DNA of 64,000 nt from G965276765 sp965276825 (GTDB taxonomy: Bacteria > Actinomycetota > Acidimicrobiia > Acidimicrobiales > Palsa-688): positions 2,170,001 to 2,234,000 of the forward strand of contig OZ255630.1 of the NCBI GenBank assembly GCA_965276825.1, read 5' to 3'. The notes beneath the pieces were generated by a model. It ran no database searches. It was given only the letters and a program-made list of their open reading frames with translations, and was not told the origin of the DNA. The position numbers and the translations under genes were made by a program. The stretch's first letter is position 1. Each line of letters opens with the position of its first letter. This document shows positions 37,174 to 48,276 of the stretch, one piece after another.

Positions 37174-38013
37174 ATGGGGGCACTGCTTGGTCTGATGGCT
37201 GCTTTGGCCTATGGCATCTCCGACTTCGGTGCCGGGTTGGCCAGCCGTCGCTTCGCTCCCGGCCCGGTGGCTGCGATCGCGCAGACCTGCGGTCTGCTCA
37301 CCGCGGCACTGGCCCTGTTGGTGTTCCCCGGTGTGGGTCCCACCGGCGCGGTGCTCGGCTGGGGGGCGATCAGCGGGCTGGGCAGCACGCTTGGCACCCT
37401 GGCGCTCTATCGCGGTCTGTCCGTGGGGCGCATGAGCGTGGTCGCCACCCTCTCCGCCGTACTCACCGCCGTCATCCCCGCCGTGGTCGGCCTGGCTTCT
37501 GGAGAGCACCTTTCGGTCCCCGCTGAGGTCGGCATCGCCATTGCCGTCCCCGCTATCGGGCTCGTCTCCTGGCACGGCCAGGTTGACGAAGGAAACGCCC
37601 CTCGGGCGGCGGTGGCCTACGGGGTCCTGGCCGGGCTCGGGTTCGCCCTGCTGTTCATCGCCCTGAGCCAGGCCGGCACCCGTTCCGGTGCCTGGCCTCT
37701 CCTGCCCGGCCAAGCGGTCTCCGTGCTCCTCGTCGCACCCTTCGCCCTCCACTCCCTCGCCTCGACAGGCAAACCGTCCCTGTCAGCGGGGGCGCTCACG
37801 GTCGGCGCCGGCGTGCTCAGCGGCACCGCCAACCTGCTGTTCCTGGCCGCCACCGGCAGAGGGCAACTCGCCGTCGTCGCCGTCCTCACCTCCCTCTACC
37901 CGGCGGTGACCGTCGTCCTGGCCCGAGCATTCCTGGCCGAGCGTTGGACCCGCCTCCAAGCCATCGGTCTGCTCACAGCCGCAGCATCCGTCGCCCTGGT
38001 CAGCGGTGGCTGA
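37174..38013 (+). CDS. EamA-family (DMT superfamily) transporter
   Basis: 279 residues with about ten membrane helices in two EamA repeats: GLMAALAYGISDFGAGLASR at the start, LALYRGLSVGRMSVVATLSA ending the first repeat, then YGVLAGLGFALLFIALSQAG and AVVAVLTSLYPAVTVVLARA. Members export metabolites or drugs. It lies downstream of the Cys-tailed MarR gene, which suggests regulated export. Substrate unknown. Confidence 0.88.
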   Translation: MGALLGLMAALAYGISDFGAGLASRRFAPGPVAAIAQTCGLLTAALALLVFPGVGPTGAVLGWGAISGLGSTLGTLALYRGLSVGRMSVVATLSAVLTAVIPAVVGLASGEHLSVPAEVGIAIAVPAIGLVSWHGQVDEGNAPRAAVAYGVLAGLGFALLFIALSQAGTRSGAWPLLPGQAVSVLLVAPFALHSLASTGKPSLSAGALTVGAGVLSGTANLLFLAATGRGQLAVVAVLTSLYPAVTVVLARAFLAERWTRLQAIGLLTAAASVALVSGG

Positions 38014-38336
38014 CAGATTGGCCCGCTTTCTCTCGGTGTCAAAATTGGCGTCGGAGACGCAGGAACGCGCTGCACCTCACCAGTCTCCTCGCAGATCCTC
38101 CTCGCTGTTGGCAGCTGTTCGTCTACCAGCGCCGCGAACCCGCTGCACACTGGCCCGCTCCAGCCCTGGCGCTCCGCCTTCTTGGCGTACGCAGAAGTTG
38201 AGTAGGGCCCCACAAAGAGGCCCCACAAACGACAAGCCGCCGACCCAAAACTGCTGGTCAGCGGCTTGCGCATATGCAAGAGGCGGCCAAAATCGGCGAC
38301 CAATGGTGGCGGGGGCAACTTGTGAACCTCGGACCG
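38014..38336. other. Intergenic, no supported gene
   Basis: About 320 bases between the EamA gene and IS256 copy B. A GCCGCTG-type inverted sequence is present around 38230-38275 (CAAGCCGC ... GCGGCTTG), a possible bidirectional terminator. No coding signal. Confidence 0.5.
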
Positions 38337-38344
38337 CCGAGTTA

Positions 38345-39749
38345 GTTGACGTCCCGTGTTGTGGTGTAGCTCGACGTTGGCCGGCGTGAAATGCTCGGCG
38401 TGGTTGTTCGAGTATCTCAGGCGGTGACGGCCAGGGGCGCCTCTTCGATGGTCGGGGCGGGGGTGGTGTGGAGCTTGGCCATGGACTCTTCGGACAGGTA
38501 GCGCCGTTCGGCTACTTGCCATTCGTCGTGGGCTTCGACGACGACTGCGGTGATCAGCCGAAGCACGCTGGGGTCGTTGGGGAAGATCCCGACGACATTG
38601 GTTCGCCGTTTGATCTCGGCGTTGAGCCGCTCGAGGGGGTTGGTCGACCAGATCTTCCGCCAGTGGGCGACCGGGAAGTGCGTGAACGCGAGGACGTCTT
38701 CGGAGGCGTCGGCGAGCATGGCGGCCACGTCGGGGAACTGGGGTCGGAGCATGCCGGCGATCTCGGTCAGCTGGGAACGGACATGGGCGGCGTCGGGCTG
38801 GGCGAACACGGTCCGGATCGATGCCGCGACCATCTCGGCGGAGGCTTTCGGGACCCTAGAGAGCACGTTGCGCATGAAGTGCACCCGGCAGCGCTGCCAG
38901 CCGGCCCCGACGAACACGGCGGCGATGGCGGCTTTCAAGCCGAGGTGGTGGTCGGAGATCACCAACTGCACCCCGGACAGTCCCCGAGCGCGCAGCGACC
39001 GGAAGAACCCGGTCCAAAAGGCGCCGTCTTCGCTGTCGCCGACGTCGACACCGAGCACTTCGCGGTCGCCGGTGGCGGTGACCCCGGTGGCGACCACCAC
39101 CGCCCGCGACACCACCCGGCCGCCGACCCGGGCCTTGACGTAGGTGGCATCCGCGAACACGTACGGGAAGGCGCCGTCGAGACGGCGGGTCCGGAACGCC
39201 TCCAGATCGACGTCCAGCTCGGCACAGATCCGTGACACCTCCGACTTCGAGATCCCCGACGCGGCGCCGAGCGCTTTGACCAAGTCGTCGACCTTGCGGG
39301 TCGACACCCCGTGCACCCAGGCTTCCATCACCACCGCGAACAAGGCCCGGTCGATCCTCCGGCGGCGTTCCAGGATGGCCGGGAAGAAACTGCCCGTCCG
39401 CAACTTCGGGATGTCGACGGCGATGTCGCCCGCGGCGGTCGAGATCAGCTTCGGGCGATGCCCGTTACGCAACGCGGTCCGAGCCGATGAGTGCTCGCCA
39501 GGGGCGGCGCCGATCGTCGCGGTGAGCTCGGCCTCGATCAACTGCTGGAGCACCCAGGCCAGGCTGGTGCGGACAGTGTCAGTCATCTCGCCGGCCTTCA
39601 CAGCCGCGAGCAAGGTGGACAGGTCAGAATCGGTGAGGGTCACCGGCGTGGTCTCCTTCGTGTGTTCTTGCAGGAACACGACGAGCTTCACGCCGGTGGC
39701 CCACCCATCAGGGGGACCCGCCAGCTACACCACTACAAGGGACACGATC
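38345..39749. mobile_element. IS256-family insertion sequence, copy B, with target duplication
   Basis: 1405 bp, inverted relative to copy A (14174-15578). The octamer CCGAGTTA is repeated exactly on both sides (38337-38344 and 39750-39757), which proves a direct insertion and fixes the ends. The terminal 27-base imperfect inverted repeats match copy A. Confidence 0.95.
38417..39643 (-). CDS. IS256 family (Mutator-type) transposase, copy B
   Basis: Same protein as copy A, residue for residue, including the DADATYVK-like first Asp region (FADATYVKAR), ISDHHLGLKAAI and NPLERLNAEIKRRT. The start was chosen as for copy A. The lack of any divergence implies that one copy arose from the other, or both from a third, very recently. 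Confidence 0.95.
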   Translation of the reverse strand: MTLTDSDLSTLLAAVKAGEMTDTVRTSLAWVLQQLIEAELTATIGAAPGEHSSARTALRNGHRPKLISTAAGDIAVDIPKLRTGSFFPAILERRRRIDRALFAVVMEAWVHGVSTRKVDDLVKALGAASGISKSEVSRICAELDVDLEAFRTRRLDGAFPYVFADATYVKARVGGRVVSRAVVVATGVTATGDREVLGVDVGDSEDGAFWTGFFRSLRARGLSGVQLVISDHHLGLKAAIAAVFVGAGWQRCRVHFMRNVLSRVPKASAEMVAASIRTVFAQPDAAHVRSQLTEIAGMLRPQFPDVAAMLADASEDVLAFTHFPVAHWRKIWSTNPLERLNAEIKRRTNVVGIFPNDPSVLRLITAVVVEAHDEWQVAERRYLSEESMAKLHTTPAPTIEEAPLAVTA

Positions 39750-39757
39750 CCGAGTTA

Positions 39758-40193
39758 CGAGCCGAGCGAGCCCGTGACGTCGGCACATCAGCGGCGCTAC
39801 TCGCCTATCGCGCCAATGTGAGCGACGTTTTGGTCGCAGTCCCTCGCGATCGCCGACCTCGCCGACGTTCGCCACAGCCCCCTGTTACGAAGCTTCGGGA
39901 CCCCAGGGCGAGTGCTCCAGCCAAGCCGTCGACGTAGCAACTGAGCAGGGCAACCGCTACGGCTGCGGTAGGGCAGCCCACGGTATAGCCGCTCTTCTCT
40001 ACGGCCGAGTTGCGAACGCCCAGCGTGTGGCTGGAGTGGCGCAGGGTCACCTGCGTACCGCTACGTCGGGCAGTTTTGATCACCCGCCAATAAACGCGCC
40101 CATAACCCTGTGGATAACACTTTCGGAGTGCGCTGCAACAGCACGAGAGGCTACGACGTCCGGAGCCTCAGGCGCGATCCGCCCAGGTAAGCA
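39758..40193. other. Intergenic, no supported gene
   Basis: About 435 bases between the IS256 target duplication and the left att repeat of the integrative element. Open frames lack domains. A short AT-richer stretch at 40085-40120 is the only compositional feature. Confidence 0.5.
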
Positions 40194-40238
40194 GTGGAGG
40201 TGATGGGACTTGAACCCACGACTTCTACGTTGCGAACG
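40194..40238. repeat. attL-like 45-bp repeat of the tRNA-Ala 3' half
   Basis: GTGGAGGTGATGGGACTTG begins a 45-base stretch identical to 50385-50429, where it is the 3' half of tRNA-Ala(CGC) from the anticodon loop to the acceptor end. To the right of this copy the tRNA 5' half is absent, so it is a displaced att site and not a gene. Confidence 0.93.
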
Positions 40239-40426
40239 CCGCCGGAGCCACCTGACTGATGACGACCGGACCAGCCATTCAGCGCAAAGTCCCAGGTCAC
40301 GTGGCAGATGTGACGGCGACCTCTTGACCGATCGCCACCGTGCTCGACCCGCCATTCCTCTTGCTACGGGCACGCGACGGGCACGAAACGGGGTTCCGAA
40401 GGAGGTGAAAGGTCGGCTGCCGCGGC

Positions 40427-40825
40427 CTACCAGATCGTCGACACCAGGCCGGATCGGGCGATGGCGCGGTCCCGACTCACCAGTGGTGCCTGGAGCGCCA
40501 ACGCCGTCCCCACGATCAAGCGGTCCCAGGGGTCAGGCAGCACCGCCCGAGCGAACCCCGTCGCAGCCTTGGCCACGCCCAGCGAGACCGGCTCCAGGGT
40601 CACCTTCTCCGAGGACACGAGCCGCTCCTGAAGAGTCTGGAGCTGATCCGCGGTAACGCCGGCGGTGGATTGGGTGACGTACCACAGGTCGAGCAGCGTG
40701 GCGACCGACACTACGAGGTCTCCCGCTGCCTCGGCTCCTGCCACGGCGGCTCTTGCCGGCTCGGAGAGTCGGGGCGATCCCTGGACGTACCAGACGATGG
40801 CGTGCGAGTCGGCGACTACCGCCAC
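40427..40825 (-). CDS. VapC-type PIN-domain toxin
   Basis: A 132-residue PIN-domain ribonuclease. The N-terminal VVADSHAIVWYV carries the first acidic residue, SVATLLDLWYV is where the second (usually Glu in SxxxxxE) would be and here has Asp, and the C-terminal PDPWDRLIVGTALALQAPLV carries the conserved DxxI/A Asp, with LVSRDRAI the last. The ATG overlaps the end of the antitoxin gene by ten bases. As cargo, a toxin-antitoxin pair would help the element persist. Confidence 0.88.
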   Translation of the reverse strand: MAVVADSHAIVWYVQGSPRLSEPARAAVAGAEAAGDLVVSVATLLDLWYVTQSTAGVTADQLQTLQERLVSSEKVTLEPVSLGVAKAATGFARAVLPDPWDRLIVGTALALQAPLVSRDRAIARSGLVSTIW

Positions 40826-41064
40826 GACGCCCCGGCAGCATCCTCGCGGGCGAGGGCACTGCCGCGTTCGAAGTCCTCCCAGCTCAGGTCCGGAAAGCCT
40901 GGCAACGACGCCCCGAGCGACCCGCCCGCCGGCCCGGGGGCGGCCTCCACCACCCGCAGGTGCGTGCCGGGCTGCAAGCCGAGCTTGCGCACCTGGTCGG
41001 CGGGAATGCTGCCATCGTCAGCGACGATCAACTCTCGGCTCTGGGAGGGACCCGAGGTACTCAT
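40816..41064 (-). CDS. AbrB/MazE-type antitoxin (VapB-like)
   Basis: 82 residues from the ATG at 41064. The N-terminal swapped-hairpin AbrB domain reads LIVADDGSIPADQVRKLGL then PGTHLRVVEA, and the C-terminal half (LSWEDFERGSALAREDAAG) is the acidic toxin-binding tail. Overlaps the PIN toxin gene, with the antitoxin first, as in VapBC operons. Confidence 0.85.
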   Translation of the reverse strand: MSTSGPSQSRELIVADDGSIPADQVRKLGLQPGTHLRVVEAAPGPAGGSLGASLPGFPDLSWEDFERGSALAREDAAGASWR

Positions 41065-41425
41065 ATCCCCAGCATACGAGCTGGATTCAGAGCTGCCTGG
41101 GGCGAAGCCCCGCAGACCGACGCTCAACAGGCGATCCGGCCGATGGCCACCGCTAACTGCAGCAAGCGCACGACGCCCACGGACCGGCATCTCGATGACC
41201 TCAGCGGCCCTCGGCGTGTTGACCACGCCCGCCGAAACGTGCCCCGGATAGCCCGAGGCCAGCGGGACTGACCATCGGGCGGGTCTTACGGGAACGTCGC
41301 TCGCGCTCACCGGACCTCCTCGGTCTGGACCTGGGCCGTCGCCGCAAGCCCTTCGGCGTGCGGGATCGAGCTTCGTGGTAAAGGGTGGCGGCGGGCGCCA
41401 CGACGCCGATAGATACAGTCACTGC
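41065..41425. other. Intergenic, no supported gene
   Basis: About 360 bases between divergently read VapB and the methyltransferase. No coding signal. GATAGATACAGT just before 41426 may supply a -10 box. Confidence 0.5.
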
Positions 41426-42193
41426 ATGGAGCCGGCTCTGAGTTCGTCGTTTGGCGCAGCGGCGGTGGCGTACGCCGAGCACCGACCGGACTACGCGCAG
41501 GACGCGGTGCGCTGGGCGCTCAAGCCGGCGCCTGGCCTGCGGATCCTGGACCTTGGTGCCGGCACCGGCAAGCTAACCGCCACGCTTCTTGCGCTAGGCG
41601 CCGACGTCACTGTGGTCGAGCCGGACCTGGAGATGCTGGCGCAGTTGCGTGGCGCGCTACCGACTGTCCCTGCTTTGCCGGGCAGCGCGGAAGCGATACC
41701 GCTGCTGGACGCGTCCGTCGACGCCGTCCTGTCCGGCAACGCCATGCACTGGTTCGACATGGACGTCGCGGGACCCGAGATTGCCAGGGTTCTCGCGCCC
41801 GGCGGCATTCTGGCTGGCCTGTGGAACTTGCTCGATGACCATGTCGAGTGGGTAGCGGAACTCGCACGGATCAGCGGCAGCGCGGCGATCGGCCCTCGGG
41901 ACACGCCCGCCAGCTGGCGCGTCGAGACCGCCGACATGCACCTTCCCGGGAAAAGCAGCCCGGCCAGGTTCGGCTCGTCGGAGCAGGCGGAGTTCCCCCA
42001 CGGACAGCGCCGCACCGCCGACTCGCTCGTCGCCACGCTTGCAACGAGGGCTGGCCTGCTGGTCATGGCTGAGCGAGACCAGCAAACCACGCTCGACCGC
42101 ATCCGCACCTTCCTCGCGGGCAGACCCGAGACCAGCCGTGGCGAGTTCACCCTCCCGATGCTCACCGGCGTGCTCCGCACCCGACGCCTGTGA
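41426..42193 (+). CDS. Class I SAM-dependent methyltransferase (cargo)
   Basis: 255 residues from the ATG at 41426. It opens SSFGAAAVAYAEHRPDYAQD, a common start of this methyltransferase group. Motif I is ILDLGAGTGKLTATLL near residue 39, the post-II acid lies in VVEPDLEML, then SAEAIPLLDASVDAVLSGNA and HWFDMDVAGPEIARVLAPGG. Substrate unknown. Intact cargo gene of the integrative element. Confidence 0.88.
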   Translation: MEPALSSSFGAAAVAYAEHRPDYAQDAVRWALKPAPGLRILDLGAGTGKLTATLLALGADVTVVEPDLEMLAQLRGALPTVPALPGSAEAIPLLDASVDAVLSGNAMHWFDMDVAGPEIARVLAPGGILAGLWNLLDDHVEWVAELARISGSAAIGPRDTPASWRVETADMHLPGKSSPARFGSSEQAEFPHGQRRTADSLVATLATRAGLLVMAERDQQTTLDRIRTFLAGRPETSRGEFTLPMLTGVLRTRRL

Positions 42194-42327
42194 AGGCCAT
42201 CGATCGCCCAGTCTCACGGACGGATCGGCTTGCGCTGTCGGCTGCGGCGACCGGCGGGTTCCGGAGCTCGATAACTACTCATTCAGTCGGATCGGAGTGA
42301 CGTGGAGCTTCAAGCGCGAAGGCTACC

Positions 42328-42809
42328 GTGCGAGACGTGGCGGTGTACCCCGATCCCAAGCGGCCACGTGAAAGACGCCGAGCGGCTCGGGTGGTGCTCC
42401 TTCGCAACGATGGTCGGGTCTTCCTGCTCCGTGGAGGTTACCCTCAGCGGCCAGATGCAGGTACCTGGTGGTTCACGCCTGGCGGGGGTGTGGAACCGGG
42501 CGAGACGTCGCCACAAGCCGCACTTCGAGAGCTGGCCGAAGAAACCGGGCAGGTTCACGCCGAGGTGGGGGATGTCGTGTTCCAGCGTGAGGCCGAGTTC
42601 CAGTTTCAAGGAGTCATCTACGAGCAGACGGAAGACTACTTTCTCCTACGGACCGACTCGACTCGCCCGACGTTGACACCTCCGGCTGGACGCCCACCGA
42701 AGCCGCGACCGTCGTCGAACATCGCTCGTGGTCGATAGACGAACTCCGTTCGACGAGCGATCGGGTCTTCTCCGAGGGGTTGGTCCAGTTCCTACAAACC
42801 ATCCTGTAG
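42328..42809 (+). pseudogene. NUDIX hydrolase, frameshifted near the C-terminus
   Basis: From the GTG at 42328: RAARVVLLRNDGRVFLLRGG, then the perfect NUDIX box GGGVEPGETSPQAALRELAE followed by ETG (about residues 51-73). Near 42668 a one-base change shifts the frame; the next frame continues DVDTSGWTPTEAATVVEH, SWSIDELRSTSDRVF and GLVQFLQTIL to a stop at 42807-42809. The unshifted product (136 residues) keeps the NUDIX box, so residual activity is conceivable. Confidence 0.8.
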
Positions 42810-42979
42810 GAGCCGATGCGGTGCGGGTCTCCCTGAGGGGCGCTGAAGCGCCCCGCCAGGTTCGGTTACGGAACCCTTGCGATACGCACGTACGTTCGCT
42901 CTGCTTGGTCCAGACGGCGTCTGCAGGTCGTTGGTCAACTGGGACGCTCTTTGCGTGTCGGTTTGTGGTGCTTTGGTTT

Positions 42980-44235
42980 CTATTGGTCCCCCGTCTTGCT
43001 GGGAGGGAGCCAGCGCACGGCGCGGATGGCTGGTATGGCGACGACGACGAGGCTGGTGAGGACGGTCCAGGCTGCGCCGACGCCGAGCACGAGGTGGGCG
43101 CCGACCAGGGTGGAGACGGGTCCGGCGGCGGCGAAGGCGATCGGCCCAGCGCTGTAGGCGCCGACCAGGCCGAAGGCGTAGACCCGGGCCTGGGCGTCGG
43201 CGGGGACCTGCTGCTGGATGGAAGCGGACCAGAAGATGTTGAACCCGGCGGATCCTAGGCCGGCGATGAGCGCGCCGGCAGCCACCTCGAGGGTCGGCGC
43301 GCTGAAGGCGAGAAGGGCCAAGGGCGCGGCGTAGCCGAAGGTGCTGACGGCAGCGACCAGGAGCGGACGCTGTGGTCTCCGGCCGAGAGCGACCAGCCCA
43401 CCCACCACCGAGCCGGCGCCGTAGAAGGCCAGGATCACACCCCAGGGGCCGGCCCCGCCGAGGTAGGCCTTGGCGAGCACGGGGCCGAGGACGAGGAACG
43501 GTCCCCAGGCGACGAGGTTGAACAGGGCGAACTGGACGGTGGTGACCCACAGCCAGGTCCGGGAGGTGAACTCGCCCCAGCCTTCGGCTAGGTCGTGGAC
43601 GATCGAGTGGCCGGCGTCCTGGCTCGACTTGGGCAGCTCCAAGCCGGCGAGGGCCACGGCGCTCATGGCATACGAGGCGGCGTCGAGGGCTAGCACGGTG
43701 GCCGGATTGGCCAGCGCGACAAGCACCCCGGCCAGGGCGGGGCCGGCGACCGTCGTGCCCGACTGGGCCATGCCGAACAGGGCGTTAGCGTCGCCCAGCT
43801 CGTCGGTGGGGGTGATCTCGACAACCAGGCCGTTGAACGCCGGGGTGAAGAAGGCGTCGCCGACGCCGACGATCCCGGCCAGGACGGCGAAGGCCCAGAT
43901 GGGGGGATGCCCGGCGAAGAGCAGGGCGGCGAGGAGAGCTTGGCTGGCGGTGCGCAACAGGTCGGCGGCGAGCATGACCTGGCGCCGGCCGAGCCGGTCG
44001 GCGATCACCCCGCCGCCGATCATGAGGACCACTTGGGGGACGATCCCGGCGGCGAGGACGTAGCCCAGCTCGGCGGCGTTGCCGCCGCTGTCGAGCACGG
44101 CGAAGACCAGCGCCAGGGACGCCATGGCCGTGCCGAGCTGGGAGGGGAGGTAGCCGGCGAAGTACCGCCGGACGTTGCGGTGGCGCAGCACGCGGCCCCG
44201 CTGCAGCCACGCCCGCCCGGGCTTCGATGACTCGG

Positions 44236-44239
<4 letters not shown>
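42980..44239 (-). CDS. MFS transporter (EntS/MFS_3-like exporter)
   Basis: 419 residues, about 12 helices. The start reads HRNVRRYFAGYLPSQLGTAM, typical of MFS_3 exporters; GGVIADRLGRRQVMLAADLL is the loop 2-3 motif, and DAFFTPAFNGLVVEI is characteristic of the same group. The ATG at 44239 overlaps the stop of a small upstream gene (ATGA). Substrates of the group include siderophores and drugs; none is indicated here. Confidence 0.9.
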
Positions 44240-44502
<263 letters not shown>

Positions 44503-44539
44503 GGCCTACGGCTCGTCCTTGCCAGACAGCCATGCAGTC

Positions 44540-44937
44540 GTGCCGACGGAGGGTGAAACGACCAGCGCGGCGTATGAGAGGGCAGCGGCTCGAGAGCCAG
44601 TGAATCGGAGTGCATAAACGCAGTATGCCAATACTGCTAAGGACCGCTACAGATTAGTTGCTAGTCATTATGGTAGCTTTCCTGATACTATTTCTAGGCC
44701 GCAAAGAAGCGGTTGAGGATCCCCTTGTGACGACGGCAGGCCACCCGACCCAGACCTGGACCGGTCCTCTGGCGAACAGGACCGGCGCCCAACCGCGCTC
44801 ACAGGTGCAAGCGGTTCCGCCGTCTCAGGGGGGTCGCGGTGCGGCCGCTCCGAACTCCGTCAGTGGTTCGGGTAGAACGTTCGGCTCCGTGGCCCTCCGG
44901 GTACCAAGCACATCACACCCGCGCTGGCCGGCTGGAG
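44540..44937. other. Intergenic with a palindrome
   Basis: About 400 bases with no supported gene. GCAGTAT-GCCA-ATACTGC (44620-44637) is a perfect 7-bp inverted repeat in an AT-rich patch (about 44605-44700) that is unusual here, possibly a regulator site or the promoter for the small protein/MFS operon. Confidence 0.5.
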
Positions 44938-47900
44938 CTACAGGTCGGGAGCGGTGCTGCCGTGCTCGACCGCGTCTTCCCATGACGTCCGTCCTGCGAG
45001 ACGGCCATGTCGACGGGTAGCGGGCTGCGGCTGTGTTGGCCTCCGGCGCGCGCCGTCGAGCTGGTCACGGTATCGGTCGAGACCCCTCGTGAGGCGTCCG
45101 GCGTCACGACGGAGTCCGAAGGCATCGTGGGCGAGTCCGGCACGGACGGCCTGTCGGCGGTCATGTCGGGCAGCCAGCGCCTCGACGGCCACCTTCTGCT
45201 CGGCGGTCTGGTGGTCGAGGCGTTCGGATTCGGGGGCGACATGGTCCTGCCAGCGCCGGGAAGCGTCGGCTTCGAGTGCCGCCCACCGGTCGGTGTCTTT
45301 GGCGGCGTGGCGGTCCCGCCAGCGAGGGGCGTACGCGGCGGTGCCTTGGGCCTCGGCGAATCCGGCGCGGGCGTGCGCAGGTCGACGACGGCGTTCCCGG
45401 CCGCGGTGCTTCCGTAGGTGCCTGTTCCGGTGTCGAGATCGGCTCGGGCCTGCTCGAGGCGACGGAGCGCTTCTCTGGCGTCGGAGAGGGCCGGCCCGAG
45501 ATCGCTCGGCGTGACGCCACCGACAGCCTTGGCGATGGCCGTGACCCGAGCGTGTTCCAGCGCAGCGACCGTGACCCGGTTGTAGCGACCGTCGCCGGTG
45601 ATCGCCTCGGTGCCCGGGGGCGGGCTGGCCGGTGTCGATCGCCCAAGTGAGGATACGGGTGGTCGACCAGTCCCGACGGAGATCGCCGCCGGCTTGGGCA
45701 AGGTCGTCGGCGACGACCCAGGCATGTGCAGCGTGGCGGGCCCGGCTCATCCCGACATAGGCGAGCTCCCGGCCACCCCCGTCGGCGAAGAGGTGGGCGA
45801 CGTCCACGGTGGCGCCCTGGGCTCGGTGAACCGTGGTGGCGTACCCGTAGCCGAGATGGTCGGAGCCAGCCTCCCCACATCGACGGTGACCCGAGACCCG
45901 TCGTCGGTGCGGACGACGAGCGATCCGGCCTCGGGGTCGACAGACTCGACGGTCCCGGGCTGGGAGGTGACCATGGTGACGAGCGGGGCGACGGCGACGA
46001 CCCGATCTCCGGCCCGGTAGACGCCTCCGCCCGCGCAGGCCAGCTCGGGGCCGCTGAGTCGCCCGGTGGTCTCCATGCACTCTCGGGCTCTGCGGTTGAG
46101 CTCGGCGACGTTGCCTCGCCGCCAGGCGTACAGCCCCGTCCCGCGCCCGGCGGCCACCTCGGCCGCCCAGGCATCGACGGCCGCCTGTAGCGCCTCCTCG
46201 CGGTCGGCGCGAGCGTCGACCCGGACCTGGTCGGCGTACCAGGCGACGGCTTGTCCCACTTCGCCGTCCCGCAGTTCTGCCAACGCGCGGCGTTCGTCGG
46301 GATCGATCTGCCGGCGGTTGTCGTCCAGCTGGTGCACGGCGTCGGGGTGACGGCCGACCAGGGCGGCGAGTGCTCCGCCGGGACCGACCGCTCCGAGTTG
46401 GCGGTGGTCGCCGACGACGATCAGCTTCGCTCCGGTCGCCTCCACGTGAGCGGCCAGTCGGCCCAGGCCGGCGTCGTCAGTCATACCGGCCTCGTCGAGG
46501 ATGACCACCGAGCGGTCGTCGAGGGCGAGGCGGTGGTGGTCGAGTCGCCACACCAGGCTCGCCACCGTCCGCGACTGGTCGATGCCGGCCTCCGTCCCGA
46601 GGACCCGGGCGGCCTGACCGGAGGTCGCGGTTCCGACCACCTGGTGTCCGCTCTGCTCGAACGCTGCAGCGACGACGGCGGGCATGGTCGTCTTGCCCGC
46701 ACCGGCGACATCGACCACGAGCTCCGCGCCCCGTCCCGAGGTGCACATCTCGACCGCCGCGGCCCGCTGCTCCCCGGAGAGGGAGCCGCCGAAATTCACC
46801 TCGGCCACGCCGACCGCCGCCTCCACTGCGGCCAGAGGGACAACGGGAGCGTCGGTGCGGGCCAGCTGGGGATCCAGGCTGTCTGCGATGGCAGTCTCAC
46901 GGGCGATGACCGACGCCAGCGAGTGGACCCGGTCTCTGGCCCCGGCGACCCCGACGAGGGGAACCGCCTCGGGGTCGGCGAGCGCCCGGGCCACCAGCGG
47001 GTCGAGGACCGCCGGGTCCTGACCGAACAGCCGTGGAGCGATGGCCACCATGACGTGGCGGCGGGAGAAGATCTTGCGTCGGGCCAGGTCGCCGTCCTCT
47101 CCGAGCACGTCGGCCGCTATCTGCCGGACACCCTTCAGGGTCATCCGTTCGACGAGACGGCGGTCCCCTGGGGCGGCGTCCACCGACGCTGCGATCCGCT
47201 CCACGGGCCAGCCGGCGGCGGCCAGCTCGGGCCGCCACCGGCCGACCAGTTCGGCCTCGCTCTCGTGCTCCTTGGCCGAGCGCGTGGTCCGCGCCGCCAC
47301 CGCCCGTGCCCGGTAGCTGCTCTCACCGCGGCGTGCGCACTCTGCAGTGATCTCCGCCGACCGCTTCGAATGCACGGTGAGGATCTCGTCGGGGACACCG
47401 GCGATCCTCCACTGACCCAGTCTCCCTGAGGGTCCCGGGTCGGCCTCGATCCCGTAGCCCAGCCCGAGCGCCGCCCGGGCGGCGGCGAGCCGGCCGACCA
47501 TGGTGGCGTGGAGGTGCTCGCGCCACAGCGTCGTGTCGGCCGCCTTCCACCCGCCCACCTCATCCAACATCTCCACCACATTGGCGATCAACACGTGATC
47601 GTGCGGGCAGGGATCACCGGCCCGAGAGGTGGCATGGCGGGTATGCGCATAGACCAGTCCGTTGGCCTGGGTCGGGGTGGCGCACCGGCCTCGACGCCCG
47701 CCCATCTGGCGGGTCACCCGGTCCAGGTAGGCGAGGGTGGCGTCACGCTCGGCGTCGAGGATGGCGTGCATGTCCTCGGGCCGGCCGATCACCCCGAGCT
47801 CGGCCACCGACTTGGGCGCGGAGATCACCAGCTCCATACCCGGACGGTGCGTCGCCACCAGCCGATCCCCCGAGACGGGATGTCTGGCCCCGCCTGGCCC

Positions 47901-48092
47901 GAAGACCGCCTCATAGGCGGCGGTCGACACTGCCCCCGACATCCCCAGCGAGGAGGTGCCCGAGCCTCCCCACACCATCGGCGTCTCCCCCCGAGAGGCG
48001 TGGTACTCGAGCGCGAGGCCCGGATGGTCGTCGCCTCGTTCGAGGACCGTGGCCCGGTGGTAGGCGACCGATTCAGCCCCCATCATCCGCAT
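44938..48092 (-). pseudogene. MobF-type conjugative relaxase-helicase (TraA-like), frameshifted
   Basis: About 1050 residues if repaired. The N-terminal relaxase domain shows RPGMELVISAPKSVAELGVI, TRHATSRAGDPCPHDHVLIA (the HxDH-type metal triad region) and candidate catalytic Tyr residues near the N-terminus. The helicase half has VVDVAGAGKTTMPAVV (Walker A), VVILDEAGM (Walker B) and VGDHRQLGAVGPGG. Near 45862 the frame shifts; HLGYGYATTVHRAQGATVD and YVGMSRARHAAHAWVV (helicase motifs V-VI) continue in the next frame, followed by at least two more shifts before a C-terminus at 44938. In this form only a 781-residue truncated product is made. Confidence 0.85.
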
Positions 48093-48276
48093 CTACGCCA
48101 CCGCCTCACCTCCCCTCTCTGCCATCCCGCTCGAAGTCGCCGACAACCCCTCGGGTTGCAAACGTGTTCTTCGTCCTTTCCATTTATAGCAGGAGAAGTG
48201 AGTCGAAACGGGAGGCTAAATGGGAATCAGTACATGACGGACGATAGAGTATAAGAGCGCTGTGAAGAAAGGTTCC

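Noticed and set aside
14174..39749. The two IS256-type copies as ends of one composite transposon
   Set aside because: Copy B has its own matched target duplication, so it inserted alone; a composite unit would share the duplication across the outer ends.
40194..40270. A second tRNA-Ala gene
   Set aside because: Only the 3' half matches; beyond 40238 the 5' half is absent and no cloverleaf closes. It is an att copy.
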